Assembly: GCA_938028765.1 (NCBI GenBank)
Contig: CALIZF010000001.1
Span: 1 to 64,000 of the forward strand
Direction: 5' to 3'
Source of the DNA: an uncultured Paracoccaceae bacterium
GTDB lineage: Bacteria > Pseudomonadota > Alphaproteobacteria > Rhodobacterales > Rhodobacteraceae
Length of the DNA: 64,000 nucleotides
Positions within the stretch are counted from its first letter, which is position 1, and every line of letters starts with the position of its first letter. Positions 18,357 through 27,272 of the stretch are shown piece after piece. The notes below the pieces were generated by a model. It was given only the letters and a program-made list of their open reading frames with translations, was not told the DNA's origin and ran no database searches. The position numbers and the translations under genes are program-made.

Positions 18357-18779
18357 TCAGTCGTCGCGATGCACCCGCTCGCGCCGCTCGTGCCTTTCCT
18401 GTGCTTCGAGCGTCATGGTCGCGATCGGCCGGGCGTCGAGGCGGCGCAGGCTGATCGGCTCGCCCGTCATTTCGCAATAGCCGTATTCGCCGTTCTCGAT
18501 CCGCCGCAGCGCCGCGTCGATCTTGGCGATCAGCTTGCGCTGCCGGTCGCGCGTGCGCAGTTCCAGCGCGCGGTCGGTTTCCTCGGACGCGCGGTCGGCG
18601 ATGTCGGGCACCGACCGGGCGCTGTCGGACAGCCCGTCGATCGTCTCGGCCGACTGCGCCAGCAGTTCCTGCTTCCAGACGATCAGCTTGCGGCGGAAAT
18701 ACTCCAGCTGCCGCTCGTTCATGAAGGGTTCGTCCTCGGCGGGACGGTAATCCTCGGGCAGAAACACCTCGGCCTTCAT
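18357..18779 (-). CDS. dksA: RNA polymerase-binding transcription factor DksA
   Basis: Secondary-channel RNA polymerase regulator that works with ppGpp. The 140-residue protein has the coiled-coil tip acidic motif 'PDIADRAS' (D59 and D62), equivalent to the E. coli 'PDPVDRA' tip, and 'LELRTRDRQRKLIAKID'. The zinc finger is degenerate: C102 is kept in 'YGYCEMTGEP', but the other three Cys positions are T105, T123 and A126. A one-cysteine DksA is known from Rhodobacter sphaeroides and works without the classic finger. ATG 18779 is preceded by AGGGGAA; an upstream extension is rejected. Confidence 0.93.
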   Translation of the reverse strand: MKAEVFLPEDYRPAEDEPFMNERQLEYFRRKLIVWKQELLAQSAETIDGLSDSARSVPDIADRASEETDRALELRTRDRQRKLIAKIDAALRRIENGEYGYCEMTGEPISLRRLDARPIATMTLEAQERHERRERVHRDD

Positions 18780-18944
18780 GTGCGTTCCCCTGTTCTCGCC
18801 CGACCCGGCATCGACCAGGGTCCGCGTCTGCCCTGGGTCGCGTGTCGGCATCCGGCTCTCCTTGCGCGGCCAAATACCTGCTGCGGCCCCGGTTGTCACT
18901 AGGGCATTCCGGGCACGGGGCGCTGCGGCGCGGCGACGGATGGC

Positions 18945-18973
18945 TTGCCCCGCCCGCCACGCCGCCCTATTCT
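18945..18973 (+). promoter_or_regulatory. candidate promoter for the MoxR ATPase gene
   Basis: -35 TTGCCC (18945-18950), 17-bp spacer, -10 TATTCT (18968-18973), 30 bases before the ATG. Prediction only. Confidence 0.45.
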
Positions 18974-19003
18974 GCCGGTCCCGTTCCAAATACCCGACCG
19001 ATC

Positions 19004-19846
19004 ATGCGTTTTTCCTCGACCGACAGCTATGTCGCCACGCCCGACCTGACGGTTGCGGTGAACGCCGCCGTGACGCTGCAGCGGCCCCTTCTGGTCAAGG
19101 GCGAACCCGGCACCGGCAAGACGGAACTGGCCCGGCAGGTGGCCGCCAGCCTCGGCCTGCCGCTGATCGAATGGCACGTGAAATCCACCACGCGCGCCGC
19201 GCAGGGCCTTTACGAATACGATGCCGTCAGCCGCCTGCGCGACAGCCAGCTTGGCGACGCGCGCGTGCATGATGTGCGCAACTACATCCGCAAGGGCAAG
19301 CTCTGGCAGGCCTTCGAGGCCGAGGGGCGCGTCGTCCTCCTGATCGACGAGATCGACAAGGCCGACATCGAGTTCCCGAACGACCTTCTGCAGGAACTCG
19401 ACCGGATGGAGTTCCACGTCTACGAGACCGGCGAGACGGTGCGCGCCCGCCACCGGCCCGTGGTCATCATCACGTCAAACAACGAGAAGGAACTGCCCGA
19501 CGCCTTCCTGCGCCGGTGCTTCTTCCACTATATCCACTTTCCCGATCCCGACACGATGCGCGCCATCGTCGCCGTGCATTTCCCGGGCATCAAGGAATCG
19601 CTGCTGACCGCCGCGCTGACCCAGTTCTACGAGATCCGCGAGATGCCGGGGTTGAAGAAGAAGCCCTCGACCTCCGAGGTGCTCGACTGGCTGAAGCTCT
19701 TGCTGGCCGAGGACCTGTCGCCCGAGGATCTGCGCGCCGATCCGCGCAGCGCGCTGCCGAAGCTGCACGGGGCGCTGCTGAAGAACGAACAGGACGTGCA
19801 GCTGTTCGAACGGCTCGCCTTCATGGCGCGGCGGCAGGGGCGCTGA
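19004..19846 (+). CDS. MoxR-family AAA+ ATPase
   Basis: A 280-residue AAA+ protein of the MoxR type. Walker A is 'GEPGTGKTELA', Walker B 'VVLLIDEIDKAD', sensor 1 'VVIITSNNEKELPDAFLRRC' with the arginine finger region. These ATPases act as chaperones that remodel or activate enzyme complexes together with VWA proteins. In related genomes the CoxE-like VWA gene lies next to it; here the likely partner is at 12499-13686. ATG 19004 begins the conserved 'RFSSTDSYVATPDL' N-terminus. Its last 26 bases overlap the convergent Hint gene. Confidence 0.92.
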   Translation: MRFSSTDSYVATPDLTVAVNAAVTLQRPLLVKGEPGTGKTELARQVAASLGLPLIEWHVKSTTRAAQGLYEYDAVSRLRDSQLGDARVHDVRNYIRKGKLWQAFEAEGRVVLLIDEIDKADIEFPNDLLQELDRMEFHVYETGETVRARHRPVVIITSNNEKELPDAFLRRCFFHYIHFPDPDTMRAIVAVHFPGIKESLLTAALTQFYEIREMPGLKKKPSTSEVLDWLKLLLAEDLSPEDLRADPRSALPKLHGALLKNEQDVQLFERLAFMARRQGR

Positions 19847-20918
19847 GGCCGGGGCGCCGCGCCGGCGGGGCCAGCAGCCGCGCCTCCCATCCGGCGAGGG
19901 TGGGGCGCGCGGCGGGCGCGGTGCGGGCGGCGCAGGCATCGGGGAACAGGGCCGCCAGTTCCGCCCGCAGCGGGGGCGGCGCGGCGGCGAGCGTCATCGG
20001 ACCGATCTGGAAGCTCTCGGTCTCCAGCCCCTCGGACCACAGGATGTGGTGACTGGGTAGCACGAGGTGCAGATAAGTCACCCGCCGCACCGGGCGCTGC
20101 ACCACCGTCGTGCCGTTCACGAGGTGGATCGCCGCCGCCAGCACCTCGGGCGCGCCGAACAGCAGGTCCGCCCGCGGCCCGCCGATCAGGATGCGGTGCT
20201 GCGGCGAGACGGTCAGATCGCGCGCCGGCCGCCCCAGGCCGAAGGCGCCCGCGCGGATCGTCACCGGCGCGAGGTGCGGCGCGCGCGCCAGCGCCGCGGG
20301 GCCGAGCGTCGTGCGCGCGAGCGCGACGAGCGGCTGCGGCCCGGCGTCGCGGGTCAGCACCGGATCGCCCGGCGCCAGCGCCTCGACCGGCCACTGCCCG
20401 CCGGGCACCGCGATCCGCGTGCCGGGGGCGAAGCAGGGGACGACAAGCCTGTCGTAGGGCACGCGCGGCACGCCCGCCGACCCCGGCCCCTCCTCTGCCC
20501 GCACCACCAGAAGCGGCTTGCCGACCGGCGGCCAGGCGGTCGGCGGGCCGACGAACGACAGCCCCTCGACCGTGCCGTAGGCGGGGCTGGAGTTGCGGAC
20601 GTTGTAGCCGATTGCCTGATACTGCTGCCCGGTGTCGGGATCCTTGAGCGTCAGCAGGTATTCCGCCTCGACCACCGTGCCCGAAGGATAGGTCACGCCG
20701 CCGATCGTCTGCGCCCCGTCGAGCCGCTGGTCGGCATCGTTGTCGTCGAAGTTCGCATCGTTGTCCGATATCCGCGTCTCGATCCAGCTCGGGGCGTTCA
20801 GCGTGATCGTCCGGCCGACGAGATGCGAGCCGTCGCCTTGCGTGAACCCGCTCAGCGAGCCGCCGCCGCTGACGGTGACGTTGTCTGCCTCGAGCATCCA
20901 GACCGAATAGGTCGCCAT
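19821..20918 (-). CDS. Hint-domain protein, copy 1 (cysteine intact)
   Basis: A 365-residue protein of a type common in Rhodobacterales: an N-terminal region with 'GGSLSGFTQGDGSHLVGRTITL' (in part) and Asp/Asn-rich 'DNDANFDDNDADQRLDGAQ', then a Hedgehog/intein (Hint) domain. The Hint nucleophile is present as C162 in 'VVPCFAPGTRI', followed by 'VEALAPGDPVLTRD' and 'VSPQHRILI'. Hint domains cleave or splice at this Cys, but secretion and role of these bacterial versions are not established. Start at ATG 20918 gives a product aligning without gaps to its neighbour through residue 170. Convergent with MoxR (26-base overlap). Confidence 0.85.
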   Translation of the reverse strand: MATYSVWMLEADNVTVSGGGSLSGFTQGDGSHLVGRTITLNAPSWIETRISDNDANFDDNDADQRLDGAQTIGGVTYPSGTVVEAEYLLTLKDPDTGQQYQAIGYNVRNSSPAYGTVEGLSFVGPPTAWPPVGKPLLVVRAEEGPGSAGVPRVPYDRLVVPCFAPGTRIAVPGGQWPVEALAPGDPVLTRDAGPQPLVALARTTLGPAALARAPHLAPVTIRAGAFGLGRPARDLTVSPQHRILIGGPRADLLFGAPEVLAAAIHLVNGTTVVQRPVRRVTYLHLVLPSHHILWSEGLETESFQIGPMTLAAAPPPLRAELAALFPDACAARTAPAARPTLAGWEARLLAPPARRPGLSAPAAAP

Positions 20919-20962
20919 CTGCGTTCCGCTGCCTCCCCCGTCTGCTCTGGTACCGCGCCGAT

Positions 20963-21008
20963 CCGTATTCACGGCAGGGGTTATCGGCCGGTTGACGGGC
21001 GAATACGG
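20963..21008. repeat. 8-bp inverted repeat upstream of Hint copy 1
   Basis: CCGTATTC at 20963-20970 is matched by GAATACGG at 21001-21008, a perfect inverted repeat separated by 30 bases. It lies in the 138-base gap between the two Hint genes and could be an operator or a stem. Its AT-richness relative to surroundings is what makes it stand out. Confidence 0.4.
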
Positions 21009-21056
21009 CAGCCGTGTGGCGATCCGGCGGCGGAACAGAGGGCGCGGCCGCGCCGG

Positions 21057-22112
21057 TCAGGCGACGAGCGCCCGCGCCTCCCATCCGCGGAGCGCGCGCG
21101 AGGCGTTGGTCTGCGTTCCTGCCGCCGCAAGCTCGGGCAAGAGCGCGCCGATCTCGGACCGAAGCCGCGGCGGCGCCCCCGGCGACAGGGCCGCGACGGA
21201 CAGGAAGCTTTCGGTCTTAAGGCCTTCGGCCCAGACGATCCGGTCGCGGTCGAACACGAGGTGCAGATAGGTGACGGCCCGCGGCGGCCCCCGGCGGATC
21301 GTCCCGCCATCGACGAGGTGCAGGGCGGCCACCGGCACTTCGGGCGTGCCGAACATCAGATCGGCCCGTGCTTTGCGCACGAGGATCCGGTGCTGCGGCA
21401 AGACCGTCGGATCGCGCCCCGGCCGTCCCGGCCCGAAGGTGCCGGCGCGGATCGTCACCGGCGCGAGGTGCGGCACGACCGCGGCCATGGCGGCGCTGAC
21501 GGTCGTGCGGGCCAGCGCACGCAGCGGCTGCGGCCCCGCGCCGCGAACGCAGACCGGATCGCCGGGGGCGAGCGTCTCGATCAGCCGCGGCCCGCCGGGG
21601 CAGCGGATGCGCGTGCCGGGGGTGAAGCCGGGCACGACCGTGTCCGAATAGGGCAGCCGCGGCTGGCCGAAATCGCCCGGCCCCTCGCTGGCCTGCACGA
21701 CCGTCAGCGCCACCCTGACCGGCGGCCAGGCGCCGGGCGGCCCGACGAAGGCAAGGCCCTCGACGGTGGCGTATTCGGGCCGCGAATTGTTGACGTTGTA
21801 GCCGATGACCGTATAGGCCTTGCCGGCCGCGGGATCGCGCGGGACAAGGCGATAACCGGCCCCGACGATCGTTCCGTCGCGGTACGTCCGGCCGTTGATG
21901 CGCTGCGCGCCGTCCAGCACCTGGCTGCGGTCGTTATCGTCGAAGAGGGGATCGTCGTCGCGGATGCGGGTCTCGAGGAAGGCGGTGTTGTTCAACGTGA
22001 TGGTGCAGCCCGCAAGATGCGAGCCGTCGCCTTGCGTGATCCCGCCGAGCGACCCGCCGCCGCCGACGGCGATGTCGGCGGCCTCGGGCATCCTGACCGA
22101 GAATGCGGGCAT
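21057..22112 (-). CDS. Hint-domain protein, copy 2 (nucleophile Cys replaced by Gly)
   Basis: A 351-residue paralogue of the previous gene in tandem. The N-terminal region is 'GGSLGGITQGDGSHLAGCTITL' (in part), with the same Asp-rich segment and 'VIGYNVNNSRPEYATVEGLAFVGPP' (in part), then a Hint-type domain with 'IETLAPGDPVCVRG' and 'VLPQHRILV'. At the position aligned with C162 of copy 1 it has glycine, 'VVPGFTPGTRI' (codon GGC at 21627-21629, one base from TGC). Self-cleavage at this site is therefore not expected. ATG 22112 follows AAGGAA. Function unknown. Confidence 0.84.
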   Translation of the reverse strand: MPAFSVRMPEAADIAVGGGGSLGGITQGDGSHLAGCTITLNNTAFLETRIRDDDPLFDDNDRSQVLDGAQRINGRTYRDGTIVGAGYRLVPRDPAAGKAYTVIGYNVNNSRPEYATVEGLAFVGPPGAWPPVRVALTVVQASEGPGDFGQPRLPYSDTVVPGFTPGTRIRCPGGPRLIETLAPGDPVCVRGAGPQPLRALARTTVSAAMAAVVPHLAPVTIRAGTFGPGRPGRDPTVLPQHRILVRKARADLMFGTPEVPVAALHLVDGGTIRRGPPRAVTYLHLVFDRDRIVWAEGLKTESFLSVAALSPGAPPRLRSEIGALLPELAAAGTQTNASRALRGWEARALVA

Positions 22113-22235
22113 CTGCGGCGGCGTTCCTTCTGTTCGGCCGATAGGCCCGAGCGCCCGCACGGCGGGTGCAGGATTCTGCCGCACTCTTGGGGATTTCGTG
22201 GCAGGAATGCGGCGCCGCCGGGGCGGCGCGTCTCC

Positions 22236-23387
22236 ATGACCCCGGGCGCGCGCGTTGCCGCGGCCATCGCGGTGCTCGACCGGATCGCGGCCGGCGAGGC
22301 AGCCGAGCGGGCGCTGACCAACTGGGCGCGCATGGCGCGCTATGCCGGGTCGGCCGACCGCTCGGCGGTGCGCGATCTTGTGTTCGACGCGCTGCGCCGG
22401 TGGCGGTCGTCGGCCGCACTGGGCGGCGGAGCGGACGGGCGGTCGCGCATGATCGGCCTTCTGCGCGGCCAGGGGATCGACCCCGCGCCCCTGTTCACCG
22501 GTGCCGGCCATGCGCCCCCGCCCCTGACCGCGGCCGAGGCGGCGGCAGCCCCGCCGCTGTCGGGGCTCGACGCGCTCGACTGCCCGGACTGGCTTGCCGG
22601 CCCGTTGCAGGACAGCCTCGGCGATGCCTTCGCGCCCGTGATGCGCCTGATGCGCGACCGCGCGCGCGTGTTCCTGCGGGCGAACGCCGCGCGGACGACG
22701 CCGGACGCGGCCATCGCCGCGCTGGCCGCCGACGGGATCGCGGCGCGCCCGCATCCGCTCGCCCCCTGGGCGCTCGAGGTCACCGCGGGCGCGCGGCGGA
22801 TCGCGGGATCGGCCGCCTTCCGCGGCGGGCTGGTGGAGTTGCAGGATGCCGCCAGCCAGGCTGTTGTCGCCGCGCTGGACGTGACGCCGGGCATGCCCGT
22901 GCTCGACTTCTGCGCGGGCGGGGGCGGCAAGGCGCTGGCGCTGGCCGCCCTGGGCGCGGCGGTGACCGCGCACGACGCGGCCCCCGCCCGGATGCGCGAT
23001 TTGCCGGCACGGGCCGCCCGCGCCGGGGTGACCGTGGCGATCGCGCCGCCCTTCCGGCCGGACGGCTGGCCGCTGGTGCTGGCCGATGCGCCCTGCTCGG
23101 GCTCGGGCGCATGGCGGCGGCAGCCCGAGGCGAAATGGCGCCTGACGCCCGAGGCGCTGGCGCGCCTGACCGCCGCGCAGGATGCCGTGCTGCACGCCGC
23201 GGCGGGGCACGTCGCGCCGGGGGGGCGGCTGGCCTATGCCACCTGCTCGCTGCTCGCCGCCGAAAACGCGGACCGCATCGCAGCCTTCCGCGCGCGCAGC
23301 CCCGTCTGGCAGGTGCTGGCCGAACGACGCTGGACGCCGCGCGACGGCGGCGACGGGTTCTACCTTGCAATCATGGGTCGTTCTTGA
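22236..23387 (+). CDS. RsmB/NOP-type rRNA cytosine-C5 methyltransferase
   Basis: SAM-dependent methyltransferase of 383 residues with an N-terminal NusB-like helical region ('RALTNWARMARYAGSADRSAVRDLV', in part) and a Rossmann domain. The SAM motif is 'VLDFCAGGGGKALALAA'; the two cysteines of the m5C mechanism are in 'DAPCSGSGAWRR' and 'YATCSLL'. E. coli RsmB methylates C967 of 16S rRNA; the exact target here is inferred from family only. ATG 22236 fits the conserved N-terminus. Confidence 0.92.
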   Translation: MTPGARVAAAIAVLDRIAAGEAAERALTNWARMARYAGSADRSAVRDLVFDALRRWRSSAALGGGADGRSRMIGLLRGQGIDPAPLFTGAGHAPPPLTAAEAAAAPPLSGLDALDCPDWLAGPLQDSLGDAFAPVMRLMRDRARVFLRANAARTTPDAAIAALAADGIAARPHPLAPWALEVTAGARRIAGSAAFRGGLVELQDAASQAVVAALDVTPGMPVLDFCAGGGGKALALAALGAAVTAHDAAPARMRDLPARAARAGVTVAIAPPFRPDGWPLVLADAPCSGSGAWRRQPEAKWRLTPEALARLTAAQDAVLHAAAGHVAPGGRLAYATCSLLAAENADRIAAFRARSPVWQVLAERRWTPRDGGDGFYLAIMGRS

Positions 23388-23426
23388 TGTTGGTTTACAC
23401 TACTTCGGGATGTTCCGCGGTTGTGT

Positions 23427-23441
23427 TTAAGCCCCGGTTAA
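23427..23441 (+). promoter_or_regulatory. CtrA-binding box TTAA-N7-TTAA upstream of cckA
   Basis: TTAA (23427-23430), seven bases GCCCCGG, TTAA (23438-23441). This is the exact full CtrA recognition consensus known from Caulobacter and used across alphaproteobacteria. TTAA is rare in this GC-rich DNA, so two copies at the right spacing are unlikely by chance. The box ends 46 bases before the cckA ATG, a position suited to overlapping a -35 region. Confidence 0.7.
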
Positions 23442-23487
23442 GGATTTGGCGCACCTATGGGGGGGCCGCGAATCTGGGCCCGATGCC

Positions 23488-25923
23488 ATGTCGAACCTCG
23501 CCCCACCGCTTGCGTCGTCCGGCCCGCTGTCGCGGCTGGCGGTGCGTGCGCTTCCCCTTCTGGCGCTGGCGCTGACGGCGGCGGCCGGCGCCGCGGCCGC
23601 GGGGCCCGGGGTGGTGCGCACGGGCCTGATCGCCGTCGCGACGACGCTGGCGTTGACGGCCGCGGTGCTGCGCGCCGGCGCGCTCGCCGCCCGGCTGCGC
23701 CGGCGCAGCTTCGCGCGCCATCTGCGCCGGATCGTCGCCGACGATGCCGCGCCATGCCTGGCCACCGACCGCGACGGGCAGGTGATCTACCGCAACCGCG
23801 CGGCCGAGGCACGGTTCGACCGGGCAGACCGCCCGACACTGGCCGCCACTCTCGCGGACGTGTTCGCCCATCCCGCCGCCGTCCTCTACCGCCTGCAGAG
23901 CCGCGCCGACCGCGCCGGGGCCGCGCGCGAGGATGTGGTGACGCGCCGCGGCCATATCCGGCTGTCGGTCCACAGGGTCGAGGACGGGCTGTTCCTGTGG
24001 CGACTGGAAGAGATCGCGGATCGCGCCGGCCCGGGCGCGGCGCGCGGGGCCGAGGGGCTCAGCCTGCCGATGCTGGTTGCGGCGCGCACCGGGACGATCC
24101 TGTTCGTGAACGAGGCGATGCGCCGCTTGGTCGGCGGCCGGCCGCGCACGCTTGACCGCGTGTTCGCCGATCCCGGCGTGCGGTCGGGCGACACCCTTGT
24201 CGTGGCGGGCCCGGACGGCCCCGTGCGCGCCCAGATGGTCGAGATCGCGGCGGCGGGCGACCGGCGCGAGATCTACCTGCTGCCGGCCCCCGATACCGCC
24301 CCGGCGCCGGCCACGGCGGAAGAGGATTTGCCGGTCGCCGTCGTGCGGCTGGCCGCGACCGGGGCGATCCGCGGGGCGAACCGCCGCGCGCGCGAACTGC
24401 TCGACCTCGCACCCGGCGCGCTGCCTGCGCTGCCGGACCTGCTCGACGGCCCGGGCCGGCCGCTGCGCGACTGGCTGGCCGACATCGCCGCCGGCACGCT
24501 GCCGCCGCGGCCCGAGGTGATGCGCCTGCGCGCCCCCGCCGAGGACCGGTTCGTGCAGGTCGTGCCCCAGCGCGACCCCGACGGCGCGCTGTCGGTCGTG
24601 CTGACCGACGCCACCGCCCTCAAGACGCTCGAGGCGCAGTTCGTCCAGGGCCAGAAGATGCAGGCGATCGGCCAGCTTGCGGGCGGCGTCGCGCACGATT
24701 TCAACAACCTGCTGACGGCAATCTCGGGCCATTGCGACCTCCTGCTGCTGCGCCGCGACCCGACCGACCCGGACTATGCCGACCTGATGCAGATCCACGA
24801 GAACGCGAACCGCGCGGGCGCGCTGGTGTCGCAACTGCTCGCCTTTTCGCGCAAGCAGCCGATGCGGGCGGAACGGATCGACGTTCCCGACGTGCTGGCG
24901 GACGTGACGCACCTGCTGCGCCGGCTCGTGGGCGAGCGGGTGACGCTCGACCTCGTCCCGCCCGACGACCTGCCGCCGATCCGGGCCGACCGGAGGCAGC
25001 TCGAGCAGGTGCTGATGAACCTCGTGGTGAACGCGCGCGACGCGATGCCTGCCGGCGGCCCCGTGCGCATCGCTACCGACCTACGCCGCCTCGACCAGCC
25101 GCTGCCGCGCGGGCACGTCACCGTGCCGCCGGGCGACTATGTGATCGTCACCGTGTCGGATCAGGGCACCGGCATCCCGCCCGAACTGCACGACCGGATC
25201 TTCGAACCCTTCTACACCACGAAGCGCCCCGGCGAGGGGACGGGCCTCGGCCTTTCGACCGTCTACGGCATCGTCAAGCAATCCGGCGGGTTCGTCTTCG
25301 TGGACAGCGTCGAGGGCGAGGGCAGCACCTTCAGTCTCTGGTTCCCCGCGTGGCGCGCGGCCGCCGAAGCCGAAGCGCCCCGGCCCGCAGGCGTCGGCGC
25401 ACCGCGTTCGTCGCCCGCGCCCGACGCCGCGCAACCCCCAGCAGACGTGGCCGGTGCCGGAACAGCCGACGCTGTCGCACTGCCGCCCGCGCCGCTGGCC
25501 GACCTCGTGCCTTCGGCGCCGACCGACCGCGACGCGCCGGCCGACCGGCCCCGACCGCGCGCCGGCGTCGTGCTGCTGGTCGAGGACGAAGCGGCCGTGC
25601 GCGCCTTCGCCAGCCGGGCCCTGCGCCTTCGCGGCCACAAGGTGATCGAGGCCGACAGCGCGGAACAGGCGCTTCGCGCGCTCGAAGACCCCGACATCGC
25701 GGTGGACGTGTTCGTGACCGACGTGATGATGCCCGGCATGGACGGTCCGACCTGGGTGCGTCGTGCGCTGGAACGCCGGCCGGGGGTCCGCGTGGTTTTC
25801 GTGTCCGGCTATGCCGAGGACGCGATCCCCGAGGGCGATCGGGAAATCCCGCACGCCGTCTTCCTCGCCAAGCCATTCTCGCTCGAGGATCTGACAGCGA
25901 CGGTGCAGCGGCAGCTTCACTGA
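23488..25923 (+). CDS. cckA: hybrid sensor histidine kinase of the CckA type
   Basis: CckA feeds phosphate through ChpT to CtrA, controlling cell cycle, motility and, in Rhodobacterales, gene-transfer-agent production. The 811-residue protein has two N-terminal transmembrane helices (about residues 18-60), PAS-like regions, then HisKA '[21 protein letters not shown]' (in part), HATPase motifs '[14 protein letters not shown]', 'VSDQGTGIP' and '[14 protein letters not shown]', an Ala/Pro linker, and a C-terminal receiver with phospho-acceptor Asp in '[11 protein letters not shown]' and '[10 protein letters not shown]'. ATG 23488 is preferred over an in-frame TTG at 23446 because that TTG lies only four bases after the CtrA box. 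Confidence 0.92.
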   Translation: MSNLAPPLASSGPLSRLAVRALPLLALALTAAAGAAAAGPGVVRTGLIAVATTLALTAAVLRAGALAARLRRRSFARHLRRIVADDAAPCLATDRDGQVIYRNRAAEARFDRADRPTLAATLADVFAHPAAVLYRLQSRADRAGAAREDVVTRRGHIRLSVHRVEDGLFLWRLEEIADRAGPGAARGAEGLSLPMLVAARTGTILFVNEAMRRLVGGRPRTLDRVFADPGVRSGDTLVVAGPDGPVRAQMVEIAAAGDRREIYLLPAPDTAPAPATAEEDLPVAVVRLAATGAIRGANRRARELLDLAPGALPALPDLLDGPGRPLRDWLADIAAGTLPPRPEVMRLRAPAEDRFVQVVPQRDPDGALSVVLTDATALKTLEAQFVQGQKMQAIGQLAGGVAHDFNNLLTAISGHCDLLLLRRDPTDPDYADLMQIHENANRAGALVSQLLAFSRKQPMRAERIDVPDVLADVTHLLRRLVGERVTLDLVPPDDLPPIRADRRQLEQVLMNLVVNARDAMPAGGPVRIATDLRRLDQPLPRGHVTVPPGDYVIVTVSDQGTGIPPELHDRIFEPFYTTKRPGEGTGLGLSTVYGIVKQSGGFVFVDSVEGEGSTFSLWFPAWRAAAEAEAPRPAGVGAPRSSPAPDAAQPPADVAGAGTADAVALPPAPLADLVPSAPTDRDAPADRPRPRAGVVLLVEDEAAVRAFASRALRLRGHKVIEADSAEQALRALEDPDIAVDVFVTDVMMPGMDGPTWVRRALERRPGVRVVFVSGYAEDAIPEGDREIPHAVFLAKPFSLEDLTATVQRQLH

Positions 25924-26066
25924 TACCCAATCGGCGGGCCGGCGCGACTCATCAACTGGATGGCCCCTGCGCCATCCCCGATACGCACCAAGGCCCGCCT
26001 TCTCGGTCCCTTGGGCGTCGGTCGCGTCGGGTTGCAGCTGTCGTCAGGGCGTGCCGCCCCGCCCGG

Positions 26067-26088
26067 CCCGGGTCGCTTGTCACCCGGG
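26067..26088. terminator. candidate stem-loop between convergent cckA and truA
   Basis: CCCGGGT (26067-26073), eight-base loop, ACCCGGG (26082-26088): a perfect 7-bp stem in the intergenic space between two converging genes. There is no U-tract on either side, so termination is only a guess from position. Confidence 0.3.
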
Positions 26089-26104
26089 CAGGCGGCCGTG
26101 CGCG

Positions 26105-26914
26105 TCAGAGCTCCGGCACCACCCCCGCCGGGTGCTGCGGCGTCGCGCCGAACGGATCGGGCGCGTAGATCACCGCCGTCAGGCAAAGCCCGGCCGGCGG
26201 CGCGACGGGACCGCAGGCCGACCGGTCGCGCGCCGCCAGCGCGCGGGCGACGTCGCCGGGGGTCCAGGCGCCGGCGCCGACCCGCTCGAGCGTGCCGGCG
26301 ATCGACCGGACCTGACTGTGCAGGAAGCTGCGCGCGGCGAGGTGCAGCCGGATCTCCTGCCCTCCCGGCACCGGCACCGCCTCGACCACGAGCGACCCGA
26401 GCGTGCGGACCGGCGACGACGCCTGGCACAGCGCCGCGCGGAAGGTGGTGAAGTCGTGCCGCCCGACCAGCAACGCCGCCCCGGCCCGCATCGCCGCAGG
26501 ATCGAGCGGCTGCGGCACATGCCAGACCCGACCGGCATCGAGCGCCGGCGGCGCCCGCCGGTTCAGGATGCGGAACGTGTAGCGGCGCCCGATCGCCGAG
26601 AACCGGGCGTGGAACGCCGGATCGACCGCCGCCGCCGCCAGCACCGCCACCGGCAGCGGCCGCAGATGCGCGTTCAGCGCCGCGGCAAGACGCGCCGGCT
26701 CCCAGTCCCGGGTCAGGTCGGCATGCGCCACCTGCCGGGTTGCATGCACGCCCGCATCGGTCCGCCCCGCGCCCTGCACGGCCGGCGCGGCGGGATCGAG
26801 CTGCGCCAGCGCTTCCTCGAGCGCCGCTTGCACCGAAGGCTGCCCTGCCGCCTGCCGCTGCCAGCCGCAGAAGGGGCTGCCGTCGTATTCGATCAGGAAG
26901 GCAAAGCGCGGCAT
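26105..26914 (-). CDS. truA: tRNA pseudouridine(38-40) synthase TruA
   Basis: Isomerises U38-U40 of the tRNA anticodon stem. The 269-residue protein has '[16 protein letters not shown]', the catalytic Asp D53 in '[11 protein letters not shown]', '[10 protein letters not shown]', and '[19 protein letters not shown]' (in part). ATG 26914 is placed at the conserved N-terminal '[11 protein letters not shown]'; longer in-frame extensions look non-coding. Convergent with cckA, divergent from ycjX. Confidence 0.95.
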   Translation of the reverse strand: MPRFAFLIEYDGSPFCGWQRQAAGQPSVQAALEEALAQLDPAAPAVQGAGRTDAGVHATRQVAHADLTRDWEPARLAAALNAHLRPLPVAVLAAAAVDPAFHARFSAIGRRYTFRILNRRAPPALDAGRVWHVPQPLDPAAMRAGAALLVGRHDFTTFRAALCQASSPVRTLGSLVVEAVPVPGGQEIRLHLAARSFLHSQVRSIAGTLERVGAGAWTPGDVARALAARDRSACGPVAPPAGLCLTAVIYAPDPFGATPQHPAGVVPEL

Positions 26915-27272
26915 GGCATCGGATATCCGGTCCCGGGCGGCACCCGCTGAACACGGGCCCTGCCGGCCCAGGGCCCCCCGGGGGGCGATACCCGCTCGCC
27001 GACCTGTCTGCAAGCGCGCCAGCCGCGGCGCCCGCCGGCATCGCGCCCCTCGCCGGGCCGTCTGCGCAGGCGGGCCGGCCCATCCGGGCCATCGCGCGCC
27101 CCGCGGCGTCGCCCGCGCCCCGCCGGCCCCGCAGGGCCGGCGCGCCGCCGAGCGGGGGCTCGATGCCCCCCGAGGCGGCTCCCCCGTCGGATCGCCGCTG
27201 CAGCGGTGCACGCCGCGGCCCTACCAAAGCCCTGCCGTGAAGGCTATCTTGCGCCAGGGAACGGAGGCCGCG
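26915..27272. other. 358-bp intergenic stretch, nothing recognised
   Basis: Lies between the divergent truA and ycjX genes. It is highly GC-rich, with C/G homopolymer runs, and shows no convincing promoter, repeat or small gene. The in-frame extension of ycjX upstream into it has low-complexity Ala/Pro/Arg composition and is not supported. Confidence 0.4.
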
